Positions 33,584 to 42,779 are shown, counted from the first letter of the stretch. The stretch is 53,011 bases of DNA from CAZCEC01 sp964497615 (GCA_964497615.1 CAZCEC010000043.1:1-53011), one strand, 5' to 3'. The notes: generated by a model from the letters alone, not told the origin. Made by a program: numbers and translations.

Positions 33584-35578
33584 ATGCCCAAGCGCCGGAC
33601 CGCCCCCGAGCGGTCGATTGATCATGCCTCACAGCAACTGCTCATCCGCGCCGATGAGCTGGGATTGGACACCGCCTTCAGCCGGGCTGATGCCATGGCC
33701 GCCTGCCCCATCGGCCTGGGCGTCAACGGCATCTGCTGCAAGAACTGCTTCATGGGCCCCTGCCGCCTGACGAAGGACGGGCAGGTGGGCGTGTGCGGCG
33801 CGACAGCCGACACGATCGCGGCCCGCAACCTGGCGCGCGCCATCGCCGCCGGGTCAGCCGCGCACTCGGACCATGGCCGCGATGTGGCTTTCACCCTGCT
33901 GGCGGCGGCCGAGGGCCAGGCCCAGGGCTACCAGATCCGCGACGGCGTGAAGCTGAAGGCCGTGGCGCAGCGCCTGGGCGTGCCGGCGGAAGGCAAGACG
34001 CCCGAAGTGCTGGCCAAGGACGTGGCCCAAAAAGCCATCGCCGAGTTTGGCCAGCAGAAGGGTGAGCTGGCCTTCGTTAAGCGCGCGCCCAAGAAGCGCC
34101 AGGACGCCTGGCGCCGCTACGGCATCGTCCCGCGCGGGGTGGACCGCGAGGTGGTGGACGTGCTGCACCGCACGCACATGGGCGACGACCAGGACCCGGA
34201 GCACATCCTCAAGGGCGCGCTGCGCTGCGCGCTGTCCGACGGCTGGGGCGGCTCGATGATCGCCACCGACCTCTCGGACGTGCTGTTTGGCACCCCCAGC
34301 CCCAAGGTGGGGCAGGTGAACCTGGGCGTGCTCAAGACCGACGAGGTCAACATTGTGCTGCACGGGCACGAGCCCACCCTGTCGGAAATGATCGTGGCCG
34401 TGGCGAGCGAGCCGGAACTGATCGAATACGCCAAGTCCAAGGGCGCGGCCGGCATCAACCTGGCCGGTATCTGCTGCACCTCGAACGAAATCTTATTACG
34501 GCAGGGCGTGGCCTCGGCCGGCAACTTCCTCAACCAGGAACTGGCGCTTATCACCGGCGCAGTGGAAGCGATGGTGGTGGACGTGCAGTGCATCATGCAG
34601 GCCCTGCCCAATTTGGCGGACCGCTTCCACACCCGCTTTATCACCACCTCGCCCAAGGTGATGATCGAGGGCGGCACGCACATCGAGTTCGACGAGCATC
34701 GCGCGCTGGACATCGCCCGCGAGATCGTGCGTCTCGCCATCGACAACTACCCTAACCGCGGGCCGGTCGTCATCCCCGAGGACACGCAGGACATCATCCC
34801 CGGCTTCTCGCACGAGTACATCAACTACATGCTGGGCGGCAGCTACCGGGCCTCGTTCCGCCCGCTCAACGATGCGATCATGTCCGGCCGCATCCGGGGC
34901 GTGGTGGCCGACGTGGGCTGCAACAACCCGCGCGTCACCCAGGACCAGTCGCACACCTGGCTGGTGCGCGAGTTCCTGAAGAACGACGTGCTGGTGGTGC
35001 AGACCGGCTGCGGCGCGCTGGCCTCCGGCAAGATGGGGCTGGTGACGGGCGAGGCCGCGCTGGAATATGCCGGGCCGGGACTGCGCGAAGTGTGCGAGGC
35101 CACCGGGATGCCGCCCGTGCTGCACATGGGCTCGTGCGTGGACAACACCCGTATCCTGACCGTGCTGACGCAGATGGCCGAGGAGGGCGGGCTGGGCGAC
35201 GACATCTCCGATGTGCCGGCGGTGGGGCTGGCGCCGGAGTGGATGAGCGAGAAGGCGCTGGCGATCGGCGCGTATGTGGCCGCTTCGGGCGCGTGCGTGG
35301 TCTTCGGGCTGGACTCGCCGGTGGAGTACAGCGAGGCCGTGACCCGCATCATGGATGAAGTGTGGGAGAAAGAGCTGGGCGGCCGGATGATCTTCGTCAA
35401 GAACGACGAGGGCATGCTGCGCGAGTCCCTGGCCCACATCGACAGGAAACGCGCCGCCCTGGGTCTGCCGGCCTATGAGCCGGAGCGCTTTGGGCGCAGC
35501 GGCGATGCCCGCATGGAGGCGCTGCTGGCGCTGCCCGTCGAAACGCAGGCCGAGGCCGCCTACGGAGGTGTGAAGTGA
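33584..35578 (+). CDS. cooS: Carbon monoxide dehydrogenase catalytic subunit
   Basis: A 664-residue bacterial Ni-Fe CO dehydrogenase (CooS/AcsA). The N-terminal cysteines C41, C51, C52, C55, C60 and C71 match the D and B iron-sulfur clusters. Further motifs HGHEP, GICCTSNE, VQCIMQ, VGCNNPR, QTGCGALASGKMG and MGSCVDN supply the His and Cys ligands of the Ni-containing C-cluster. It reduces CO2 to CO, or the reverse, and passes CO through a tunnel to acetyl-CoA synthase. AAGGAGG precedes the ATG. The last codons overlap acsB, so expression is coupled. Confidence 0.96.
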   Translation: MPKRRTAPERSIDHASQQLLIRADELGLDTAFSRADAMAACPIGLGVNGICCKNCFMGPCRLTKDGQVGVCGATADTIAARNLARAIAAGSAAHSDHGRDVAFTLLAAAEGQAQGYQIRDGVKLKAVAQRLGVPAEGKTPEVLAKDVAQKAIAEFGQQKGELAFVKRAPKKRQDAWRRYGIVPRGVDREVVDVLHRTHMGDDQDPEHILKGALRCALSDGWGGSMIATDLSDVLFGTPSPKVGQVNLGVLKTDEVNIVLHGHEPTLSEMIVAVASEPELIEYAKSKGAAGINLAGICCTSNEILLRQGVASAGNFLNQELALITGAVEAMVVDVQCIMQALPNLADRFHTRFITTSPKVMIEGGTHIEFDEHRALDIAREIVRLAIDNYPNRGPVVIPEDTQDIIPGFSHEYINYMLGGSYRASFRPLNDAIMSGRIRGVVADVGCNNPRVTQDQSHTWLVREFLKNDVLVVQTGCGALASGKMGLVTGEAALEYAGPGLREVCEATGMPPVLHMGSCVDNTRILTVLTQMAEEGGLGDDISDVPAVGLAPEWMSEKALAIGAYVAASGACVVFGLDSPVEYSEAVTRIMDEVWEKELGGRMIFVKNDEGMLRESLAHIDRKRAALGLPAYEPERFGRSGDARMEALLALPVETQAEAAYGGVK

Positions 35579-37854
35579 GCCGCTACATCGCGACCCGCGC
35601 CATCCGCGGCGCAAATGCCATCGTCAACGAGTTCGAGGGCTTGCTGGGCCAGGCCCTGAGGGAGAAAGGCCCCGACACCCCCCTGGCCTTCCCCAACACC
35701 GCCTACCACCTGCCCCTGATCCTGGCGATGACGGGCCAGGGCGTGGAGAAACTGGGCGACCTGCCGCCGGTCCTGGACACGGCCAAGAAGCTCCTGCATG
35801 CCGTGCCGCCTGACCGGCGCTGGACGCCCTACCTGGGCGAGACCCTGGACGCCGGCATGGCTACGCTGCTGGCGGAGGAGGCCATCGAGGCCATGCGCTT
35901 CGCCTACGGCCAGCAGCCCGAGCTGCTGCCGGGCTTTCACCTGGCGGGCGGCACGTCGTTCACCAACCCGGAGTTCAACGGCAACGGCAACGGGCATCTG
36001 AACGGCCCGATTGACGACATCCAACTGCGCTCGTGGGGCATCCAACTGGTGGACGGCCGGATGCCGGGCTTCGCGGCGGTGGTGGGCTGCGCGCGCTCCA
36101 ACGCGGTGGCGGTGAAGATCGTGCGCGAGCTCCAGCGGCGTAACATCCTCACCTTCCTGGCCGGGAACGTCAACGGCCGCAGCATCATTCACCAACTCAT
36201 GGAAGAAGGGGTGGAGCTTGGCTACGACACCTACACCGTGCCCTTCGGCACCGACACCGTCAGCGCCATCTACGCGTTGGGCTTCGCGGCCCGCTCGGCC
36301 CTGACCTTTGGCGGGCTGAAGGGCGGGCAAGCGCGCGACATCCTGCTCTACAACAAGAACCGCGTCTTCGCCTTTGTGCTGGCGCTGGGCGAGGTGGACG
36401 ACCTGAAGTACGCCACGGCGGCGGGCGCCATCAACTTCGGCTTCCCCGTCATCGCCGACACCGTCATCCCAGAGATCCTGCCCACCGGCGTCACCCAGTA
36501 CGAGCATGTGGTCTCGATGCCGTTCGACGAAATTGACGGCGCGGATGAACTGGAGCGCGCCGAGCGGCTGGTGCAGAAGTGCATCGAGGTGCGCGGCGTC
36601 AAGATCCGGCTGGCCGAAGTGCCGGTGCCGGTGCCCTACGGCTCGGCCTTCGAGGGCGAGGTGGTGCGCAAGAACGACATGCGCGTCGAGTTCGGCGGCA
36701 AGCACGCGCGCTGCTTCGAGTACCTGCGCATGCGCGACTTTGACGCGGTGGAAGACGGCAAGGTGGCGGTGGTGGGGCCGGACTTCGCCGACCAGCCCCT
36801 CGGCGCAGCCATGGACATGGGCATCGTGGTGGATGTGGCCGGACGCAAGATGCAGAAGGACTTCGAGCCGGTGCTGGAGCGCCAGATCCACCACTTCGTC
36901 AACGGCGCGTCCGGCATACAGCACATCGGCCAGCGCGACATCACCTGGATCCGCATCGCCAAGACGGCGGCCGAGAAGGGCTTCGACCTGAAGCACTTCG
37001 GCGCGATCCTGCACGCCCGCTTCCACGCCGACTTCGGCGCCATTGTGGACAAGGTGCAGGTGACAATCTACACCGAACCGGCGCAGGTGGGCCACTGGCT
37101 GGACCAGGCGCGCGCGGCCTACGACGAGCGGAATGTGCGCCTGGGCAACATGACCGACGAGAGCGTGGAGGAGTTCTATTCCTGCACCCTGTGCCAGTCG
37201 TTCGCGCCCAATCACGTCTGCATCGTCTCGCCCGAACGGCTGGGCCTGTGCGGCGCCTACAACTGGCTGGACTGCAAGGCCTCCTTCCAGATCAACCCCA
37301 CCGGCCCGAACCAGCCGATCAAGAAGGGCGCCACCCTCGACCCGGTGAAGGGCTACTGGGCCGGGACAAACGAGTACCTGGACAGCGCCTCGCATCAGCA
37401 GGTGGCGGAAGTGGCCGTGTACTCGATCATGGAAAACCCGATGACGGCCTGCGGCTGCTTCGAGTGCATCGCCATGGTCATCCCCGAAGCCAACGGCGTG
37501 ATGGTGGTGAGCCGCGAGGACACCAGCATGACACCGGCCGGCATGACCTTCTCTACACTGGCCGGCATGGCCGGCGGCGGCCTGCAAACGCCGGGCATCA
37601 TGGGGCACGGCAAGTTCTACCTGCTCAGCCCCAAGTTCATCTCCGCCGACGGCGGCTTCAAGCGGGTGGTGTGGATGTCGTCCATCCTCAAGGCCCAACT
37701 GGCCGAGCAGCTCAAGGAAGTGGCTGCACGCGAGGGCGACCCGGACCTGGTTGACCGCATCTGCGATGAGCGGGTGGCGACCGACGTGGAAGGGCTGCTG
37801 GCGTACGTCACCGAGAAGAACCACCCGGCGCTGACGATGCCGTCGCTGTTGTGA
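35575..37854 (+). CDS. acsB: Acetyl-CoA synthase
   Basis: 759 residues of bacterial-type acetyl-CoA synthase, with the N-terminal CODH-binding domain that archaeal CdhC lacks. The A-cluster ligands are complete: C537, C540, C549 and C559 for the cubane (CTLCQSF...VC...LC), and the C626-G627-C628 pair that holds the distal nickel. It joins CO, the methyl group of the corrinoid protein and CoA. The GTG start overlaps the cooS stop (GTGA) and has GGAGGT five bases upstream. Confidence 0.96.
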   Translation: MSRYIATRAIRGANAIVNEFEGLLGQALREKGPDTPLAFPNTAYHLPLILAMTGQGVEKLGDLPPVLDTAKKLLHAVPPDRRWTPYLGETLDAGMATLLAEEAIEAMRFAYGQQPELLPGFHLAGGTSFTNPEFNGNGNGHLNGPIDDIQLRSWGIQLVDGRMPGFAAVVGCARSNAVAVKIVRELQRRNILTFLAGNVNGRSIIHQLMEEGVELGYDTYTVPFGTDTVSAIYALGFAARSALTFGGLKGGQARDILLYNKNRVFAFVLALGEVDDLKYATAAGAINFGFPVIADTVIPEILPTGVTQYEHVVSMPFDEIDGADELERAERLVQKCIEVRGVKIRLAEVPVPVPYGSAFEGEVVRKNDMRVEFGGKHARCFEYLRMRDFDAVEDGKVAVVGPDFADQPLGAAMDMGIVVDVAGRKMQKDFEPVLERQIHHFVNGASGIQHIGQRDITWIRIAKTAAEKGFDLKHFGAILHARFHADFGAIVDKVQVTIYTEPAQVGHWLDQARAAYDERNVRLGNMTDESVEEFYSCTLCQSFAPNHVCIVSPERLGLCGAYNWLDCKASFQINPTGPNQPIKKGATLDPVKGYWAGTNEYLDSASHQQVAEVAVYSIMENPMTACGCFECIAMVIPEANGVMVVSREDTSMTPAGMTFSTLAGMAGGGLQTPGIMGHGKFYLLSPKFISADGGFKRVVWMSSILKAQLAEQLKEVAAREGDPDLVDRICDERVATDVEGLLAYVTEKNHPALTMPSLL

Positions 37855-37883
37855 GGCGAGACGACGAAGGATGACGGGAGACC

Positions 37884-37918
37884 GACGAAGGACGAATGAC
37901 GAAGGACGAAGGACGAAC
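37884..37918. repeat. GACGAAN heptamer array
   Basis: Five head-to-tail 7-bp units (GACGAAG, GACGAAT, GACGAAG, GACGAAG, GACGAAC). Looser units lie on both sides (37863-37869 and 37956-37969). It fills the gap between acsB and the DUF4332 gene, and a two-unit version occurs at 15257. Confidence 0.75.
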
Positions 37919-37973
37919 GACGGCGAACGGTTGATGGTGTGAGCGAGTGAAAGAGGACGAAAGACGACCGGCG

Positions 37974-38420
37974 ATGAAAGCAGGGCAAACGCCCAGGCGC
38001 AGCCGCGGGCGAAACCCGTTCAAGCTGCGGGACTTTCGGGGCGTGGCGCCGGCGCACGTCGAGAAACTGGCGGGGCTGGGCATCAAGAACGCCGACCAGT
38101 TGCTGAGGGCGGGCCGAACCCGGCAGCAGCGATCGAGCCTGGCTAGGACCCTGGGCATACCCGCGGCGGCGATCCTGGAGTTGGTGAAGCTGGCGGACCT
38201 GGCGCGTTTGCCGGGCGTAAAGGGCATCCGCGCCCGCCTGTACTACGACGCCGGGATTGACAGCGTGGAGAAGCTGGCGCGCTGGGAGCCGGAGGCCCTG
38301 CGGAAGAAGGTAACGGCGTACGTGGAGCGCACTGGCTTTGACGGCATACCGCCGCTGCCAAAGGAAGTGAGTTCGACCGTGGCGAATGCCCGCAAGCTGC
38401 CGAAGGTGATAGCGCCGTGA
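37974..38420 (+). CDS. DUF4332 / helix-hairpin-helix protein
   Basis: 148 residues with two helix-hairpin-helix-like units: GVAPAHVEKLAGLGIKNADQ and LPGVKGIRARLYYDAGIDS. This is the DUF4332 pattern, related to nucleic-acid-binding HhH folds. The N-terminus is basic. A role in DNA or RNA binding is inferred from the fold; nothing links it chemically to acetyl-CoA synthesis. ATG 37974 is used; a GTG nine codons earlier (37947) is also possible, and neither has a good ribosome binding site. Its stop overlaps the next start (GTGA). Confidence 0.7.
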   Translation: MKAGQTPRRSRGRNPFKLRDFRGVAPAHVEKLAGLGIKNADQLLRAGRTRQQRSSLARTLGIPAAAILELVKLADLARLPGVKGIRARLYYDAGIDSVEKLARWEPEALRKKVTAYVERTGFDGIPPLPKEVSSTVANARKLPKVIAP

Positions 38421-39541
38421 AGCGCCGGTCTCGCGTTCGCCGCATTGTGCTCGCGGTAACCGCCGGGCTGCTGCTGCTGTGCCTGGCGGCGGCCAGCCTC
38501 TCGGCCTGGAGCAATACCACCCTGCCCCCCGGCCCGGCGGCGCTCGACCGGCTGGATGCGCTGGACAAAGCCCGGCTGGATGAGGCCGTGCAGTTGCGGC
38601 AGACCGTGGGCGATGCCGCCTGGGAAGGCTGGGCGGCGGCCGATATTCCGCTGCTGGTTTGGAACCACGAGTACGCCTTCCTGACCGGCTTCGACCAGGC
38701 GCCAGGCGGGTGGGAAGAAACGCCCGGCGACACCTGGAACGGCCAGCCCTACTATCGGCAGGCCGGCGGCGACCCGCAGAACTTCGCCATCCGCATCGGC
38801 GACCAGTGGGTGGCCAGCCTGGCGACCAAGTGGGAGATGGACCAGTTTTTGACGAGCCAGTTCCGCGACATGCTGCCCGGCCCGCTGGAGGCGATCTTCC
38901 CGTTCCGGTTTCTGCTCCAGCCAACCGAGGCGCACTTGAGCGGCCTGCTGCACGAGGCGTTCCACGTGTACCAGGCCCAGGTAGCGCCCGCGCGGCTGGA
39001 GGCGGCCGAGGCCGCCCATGCCCTGGGCGACGCCTACTGGGCGGCAGAAGAAGAGAGCGGCTCCGGGGCGTGGGGCGATGAGATCAACCTGCTGGCGCAG
39101 GCGCTGGACGCGGACAGCGACGACCAGGCCCGCGACCTGGCGGCCCAGTTCCTGGCGGCGCGCGAGGCGCGCCGGGCCGCAGGGCTGCCGGCCAATCTCG
39201 TGGCCTACGAACAGGAACTGGAATGGGAAGAAGGGTTAGCGAAGTACGTGGAGCTGGCTGTCTGGAGAGCCGGGGCGACAACGCCGGGTTACACGCCGGT
39301 GGCCGCGCTGAGCGCCGACCCCGCCTTTCGCGCCTACGGCACGTTCGACAGCCGCTGGTCGCAGGAAATGGTCACACTGAAATTGCAGGGGGGGCAGCAA
39401 GGGGAGACCCGCTTCTACTACACGGGCATGGCGCAGGCCTTTCTGCTCAACCGGCTGCGGCCGGGCTGGCAGGCGTTGGCCCTGAACGACACGGCGACGC
39501 TGGAAGCGCTGCTGGCCGCTGCCGTTGGGGATGGGGGTTAG
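38417..39541 (+). CDS. Membrane-anchored HExxH protein, possible peptidase
   Basis: 374 residues. A basic N-terminus (MKRRSRVRRI) followed by a hydrophobic stretch (VLAVTAGLLLLCLAAASL) gives a signal anchor or signal peptide, so the rest is extracytoplasmic. H179-E-A-F-H183 is an HExxH zinc motif. A Glu-rich ELEWEEG around residues 267-273 could supply the third ligand of a gluzincin-like site. I do not recognise a named family. It is coupled to the DUF4332 gene by a GTGA overlap and followed after one base by the CBS gene. Why such a protein lies between acsB and acsD is unclear. Confidence 0.6.
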   Translation: MKRRSRVRRIVLAVTAGLLLLCLAAASLSAWSNTTLPPGPAALDRLDALDKARLDEAVQLRQTVGDAAWEGWAAADIPLLVWNHEYAFLTGFDQAPGGWEETPGDTWNGQPYYRQAGGDPQNFAIRIGDQWVASLATKWEMDQFLTSQFRDMLPGPLEAIFPFRFLLQPTEAHLSGLLHEAFHVYQAQVAPARLEAAEAAHALGDAYWAAEEESGSGAWGDEINLLAQALDADSDDQARDLAAQFLAAREARRAAGLPANLVAYEQELEWEEGLAKYVELAVWRAGATTPGYTPVAALSADPAFRAYGTFDSRWSQEMVTLKLQGGQQGETRFYYTGMAQAFLLNRLRPGWQALALNDTATLEALLAAAVGDGG

Positions 39542-39542
39542 G

Positions 39543-39926
39543 ATGACCGAAAGACTGGTCCGGGACGTGATGATCATTGGCGTGCCCATCTGCCGGGCGG
39601 CCGAAAGCTGCGGCACGGTGGCGGCGCGGCTGGCCGCCGAAGGCGAGCGCGGCGAAGTGGTGATGGTCATGGATGCGCAAGGCCGGTCGGTAGGATGGGC
39701 GCCACGAACTTTGCTAGCAGGGGCTGCGCCCGATGACGCCATGAGCGCCATCATGCTTGAAGACATCCCTGTGTTGCCGCCGGAGATTCCGGTCGGCGCC
39801 GCCGCCCAACTGCTGTCTGATCAACACGCCGAATACGGCTTCTTGATGCACGCCTGGCCAGGCGAGGGGCGGCCCTCAGCATTTGTGAGCCGTCGCCGTC
39901 TCGAATTGGCACCGGAGCATGAATGA
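39543..39926 (+). CDS. CBS-domain protein
   Basis: 127 residues made of a CBS-domain pair in compact or divergent form. It starts MTERLVRDVMIIGVPICR. VVMVMDAQGRSVGWAPRTLL ends the first motif, and AMSAIMLEDIPVLPPE begins the second. CBS modules bind adenine nucleotides and regulate partners. No enzymatic domain is attached. ATG 39543 is one base after the preceding stop, and the end overlaps the next start (ATGA), so it belongs to the four-gene coupled insert. Confidence 0.68.
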   Translation: MTERLVRDVMIIGVPICRAAESCGTVAARLAAEGERGEVVMVMDAQGRSVGWAPRTLLAGAAPDDAMSAIMLEDIPVLPPEIPVGAAAQLLSDQHAEYGFLMHAWPGEGRPSAFVSRRRLELAPEHE

Positions 39927-40348
39927 GCGATCGCAAATGGTACAACCCGCTGGTGACGTGGCTGCTGCGCTCGCCCCTGCATGGGCTGATGAGCGGCAGC
40001 ACCGTGCTCGTCACCGTCGCCGGGCGGAAGAGCGGCCGGGCCTACACCCTGCCCATCAGCTATCACCAATCCGGGGACTCGCTCACGCTCATCACGCGGC
40101 ACGACAAGACGTGGTGGCGCAACGTACGGGCGGGCGCGCCCGTGCGCCTATGGCTGCGCGGGCGGGAGGTTGCGGGCAGCGCCGAGGTGATCGAGCTGAG
40201 CGAGGCTGGCCGAGTGGCCGCGATCGAGCAGCTTTGGCCGCGCATCTCGCCCGAGCTGGCGGAGAAGACAGCCACCCGGTCGGTCGTCGTCCAGGTGCGG
40301 CTCGCGCCGGAGGCCGCTCGTCAATTTGAGGTCGAGCGCGGAGCCTGA
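39923..40348 (+). CDS. Ddn-like nitroreductase / deazaflavin-dependent oxidoreductase family protein
   Basis: A 141-residue split-beta-barrel protein of the DUF385/Ddn type. It has LMSGSTVLVTVAGRKSGR, TLPISYHQSGDSLTLI, WWRNVRAGAPVRLWLRG and a C-terminal VVQVRL strand. Characterised relatives use coenzyme F420 or flavins, so the presence of F420 in this organism is possible but not shown here. It is the last of the four coupled genes between acsB and acsD. The GRKSGR loop and the WWxN segment fit cofactor phosphate binding as known for the family. Confidence 0.75.
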   Translation: MSDRKWYNPLVTWLLRSPLHGLMSGSTVLVTVAGRKSGRAYTLPISYHQSGDSLTLITRHDKTWWRNVRAGAPVRLWLRGREVAGSAEVIELSEAGRVAAIEQLWPRISPELAEKTATRSVVVQVRLAPEAARQFEVERGA

Positions 40349-40372
40349 CTCTGCGACGTTTTGGAGAACCAG

Positions 40373-41350
40373 ATGCCACTCAATATCGAAATCCCGAAGG
40401 ACAAGTGGACCGGGCGCGTGCGGGAGGTCGTCATCGGCGCAACCGCGGCCGAGGGCGGCACGCGCGCCCGCACGCTCACCCTGGGCGGCGAAGCCAGCCT
40501 GCCCTTCCTGCACTTCGAGGGCGCGGCCATGCCGCATGCGCCCGCGCTGGCGGTGGAGATCCGCGACCGCCGCCCGGACGACTGGTCGCCGCTGCTGTAT
40601 GCGGCCTGGGGCGAGGCCATGGACGATCCCGGCGATTGGGCCCACGCGGCCGAGGTGGCCGGGGCCGATCTGCTGGTGCTGAATCTCTCGCTCACCCTGG
40701 CGGATGGCAAGCCGAACACGCCTGCCGTCGCGGTGGAGGCGGTGCGGAAAGTGCTGCAAGCCACTGGGCTGCCCGTGGCCGTCTTTGGTCCCGGCCAGGC
40801 CGAGATGGACAACACCCTGCTCGTGCCAGTGGCTGAGGCGACCAAAGGCGAACGCCTGCTGCTGGGCGTCTGCGAGGACAAGAACTACCGCACCCTGGTG
40901 GCAGCGGCCATGGCGAATGACCACCTGGTCTCCTCCAAGACGCCCATGGACGTGAACCTCGCCAAGCAGTTGATCATCCTGATCCACGACATGGGCATGC
41001 CGCTGGACCGGATCGTGATGGATCCGACCACCGGCGCGCTGGGCTACGGCGTGGAGTACGGCTACTCGGTGATGGAGCGGCTGCGGCTGGCCGCGCTGCA
41101 AGGCGACGCCATGACCCAGGCGCCCATGCTGGTGACGCCGGGCGAGGAGACCTGGAAGGCGAAGGAAGGCAAGGTGGGCGAGGGCGTGCCCGAGGCGTGG
41201 GGCGATTGGGAGACCCGCGCCATCAACTGGGAAACGCTGACAAGCACGGCCCTGCTGCAAGCGGGCGCCGACCTGGTGGTGGTGCGTCACCCGCAATCGC
41301 TGGCCCGCCTGCGCGCATTCGTGTCCGCCCTAATGAAGGCGGAAGCCTGA
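40373..41350 (+). CDS. acsD: Corrinoid iron-sulfur protein, small subunit
   Basis: A 325-residue TIM-barrel subunit (AcsD/CdhD type) of the corrinoid iron-sulfur protein. It starts MPLNIEIPKDKWTGRVREV. It has LVLNLSLTLADG, NYRTLVAAAMANDH, DVNLAKQLIILIHDMGMPLD and MDPTTGALGYGVEY. Together with AcsC it binds the cobamide that carries the methyl group to acetyl-CoA synthase. ATG 40373 has GGAG six bases upstream. AcsC follows after 11 bases. Confidence 0.93.
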   Translation: MPLNIEIPKDKWTGRVREVVIGATAAEGGTRARTLTLGGEASLPFLHFEGAAMPHAPALAVEIRDRRPDDWSPLLYAAWGEAMDDPGDWAHAAEVAGADLLVLNLSLTLADGKPNTPAVAVEAVRKVLQATGLPVAVFGPGQAEMDNTLLVPVAEATKGERLLLGVCEDKNYRTLVAAAMANDHLVSSKTPMDVNLAKQLIILIHDMGMPLDRIVMDPTTGALGYGVEYGYSVMERLRLAALQGDAMTQAPMLVTPGEETWKAKEGKVGEGVPEAWGDWETRAINWETLTSTALLQAGADLVVVRHPQSLARLRAFVSALMKAEA

Positions 41351-41361
41351 GACCGAGGTGA

Positions 41362-42717
41362 ATGATGGCCCTTAGCGGACTTGAAATCTACAAGCTCTTG
41401 CCGCAGACCAACTGCAAGGAGTGCGGGTTTCCCACCTGCCTGGCCTTTGCCATGAAGCTGGCCGCCAAGCAGACCGAACTTAAGCAGTGCCCCTATGTGA
41501 CCGACGCGGCCAAGGCCAAGCTCGACGCCGCCTCCACCCCGCCCATCCGGCTGGTGGCGATCAAGGCCGAAGGCGGGCAGGCGCAGGCCGGCAACGAGAC
41601 GGTGCTGTTCCGGCACGAGAAGACCTTCTATCACCGGCCCGGCCTGTTCATCCGGCTGCGCGCCGAGGACGGCCCGGAGGTGGTGGGGACTGCTGCCGCC
41701 GCGGCCGGCGCCTACGTGGTGGACTACGTGGGCATCAAGCTGGGCGTGGACGGGATGGCGGTGGACGCGGGCGCGGCTTCGGCCGAGGCCTTCGCGGCGG
41801 CCATTGGCGCAGTGCGCGGGGTCACCCAGAAGCCGTTGATCCTCATGGCGGCGGACCCGGCGGTGATGGCGGCCGGTGTGCAGGCCGCCGCGGGCACGCG
41901 CCCGCTGCTGTATGCCGCCGACGAAGGCAACTGGCAGGCGATGGCCGATGTCGCCAAGGCCGCCAAGGCGCCCCTCGCCGTGCGCGCCGCCAGCCTCGAC
42001 AAGCTGGCGGAATTGACCGCCGGCCTAAAGCAAGCCGGCGTCGAGGACCTGGTGCTCGACCCGCTGCAGCGCGAACCCGGCCCGGCGCTGGCCGCGCTCA
42101 CGCAACTGCGGCGGCTGGCGATTGAGAAGAACGTGCGCGACCTGGGCTACCCCATCATCACCTTCCCCGGCGAGACGACGACAGCCGGCGCGGCCGAGGC
42201 GGCCGCCCTGCACATCGCCAAGTACGCAGGCTTCATCGTGCTCGATGGCTTCGACCCGGCCACGGTGTACCCGCTGCTGGTGCTGCGCCAGAACATCTAC
42301 ACCGACCCGCAGAAGCCGATCCAGGTGCAGCCGGGCGTGTACGAGATCAACGCGCCCACCGCCGAGGCGCCGGTGCTGGTGACCACCAACTTCTCCATCA
42401 CCTACTTCGCCGTCAATAACGAAGTGGAAAGCTCGGGCTGGCCGGCGTGGCTGGTGGTGACGGATGCCGAGGGCATGAGCGTGCTCACTGCCTGGGCAGC
42501 GGGCAAGTTCGATGCCGACCGGATCGCCAAGGCGGTGAAGACCGGCGCGGTGGAGAACAAGGTCAACCACCGGCGCGTCATCCTCCCCGGCCAGGTGGCG
42601 GTGCTCTCCGGCGAACTGGAGGAAGCGCTGCCCGGCTGGGAGATCATGGTCGGCCCCAAGGAAGCGGTGGACCTGCCGGGGTACTTGAAAGTGATGTGGG
42701 GGGAAAAGGCCGTATGA
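41362..42717 (+). CDS. acsC: Corrinoid iron-sulfur protein, large subunit
   Basis: 451 residues. The N-terminal [4Fe-4S] domain has C18, C21, C26 and C43 (NCKECGFPTC then KQCPY), the classic C-x2-C-x4-C-x16-C site for reductive activation of cobalt. A TIM barrel and a C-terminal corrinoid-binding domain follow. It accepts the methyl group from AcsE and donates it to AcsB. Two ATG codons stand side by side (41362 and 41365); GAGGTG fits the second slightly better. The gene is followed by a palindromic repeat. Confidence 0.94.
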   Translation: MMALSGLEIYKLLPQTNCKECGFPTCLAFAMKLAAKQTELKQCPYVTDAAKAKLDAASTPPIRLVAIKAEGGQAQAGNETVLFRHEKTFYHRPGLFIRLRAEDGPEVVGTAAAAAGAYVVDYVGIKLGVDGMAVDAGAASAEAFAAAIGAVRGVTQKPLILMAADPAVMAAGVQAAAGTRPLLYAADEGNWQAMADVAKAAKAPLAVRAASLDKLAELTAGLKQAGVEDLVLDPLQREPGPALAALTQLRRLAIEKNVRDLGYPIITFPGETTTAGAAEAAALHIAKYAGFIVLDGFDPATVYPLLVLRQNIYTDPQKPIQVQPGVYEINAPTAEAPVLVTTNFSITYFAVNNEVESSGWPAWLVVTDAEGMSVLTAWAAGKFDADRIAKAVKTGAVENKVNHRRVILPGQVAVLSGELEEALPGWEIMVGPKEAVDLPGYLKVMWGEKAV

Positions 42718-42719
42718 CT

Positions 42720-42745
42720 CCCCTTCTCCCCTGGGGGAGAAGGGG
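42720..42745. repeat. Perfect 12-bp palindrome after acsC
   Basis: CCCCTTCTCCCC (42720-42731) and GGGGAGAAGGGG (42734-42745) are perfect inverted arms with a two-base loop, followed by GGCCGGGGGATGAGGGG. This C/G-rich form resembles intergenic palindromic repeats seen in many bacteria. It separates acsC from the small iron-sulfur gene and may attenuate or stabilise the transcript. Confidence 0.8.
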
Positions 42746-42779
42746 CCGGGGGATGAGGGGGAGAAAGGCGGGATGCGCG

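Noticed and set aside
35560..37824. A 754-codon open frame on the minus strand opposite acsB
   Set aside because: It mirrors acsB exactly, has low-complexity His/Arg/Val composition and no recognisable domain. High GC makes antisense frames stay open.
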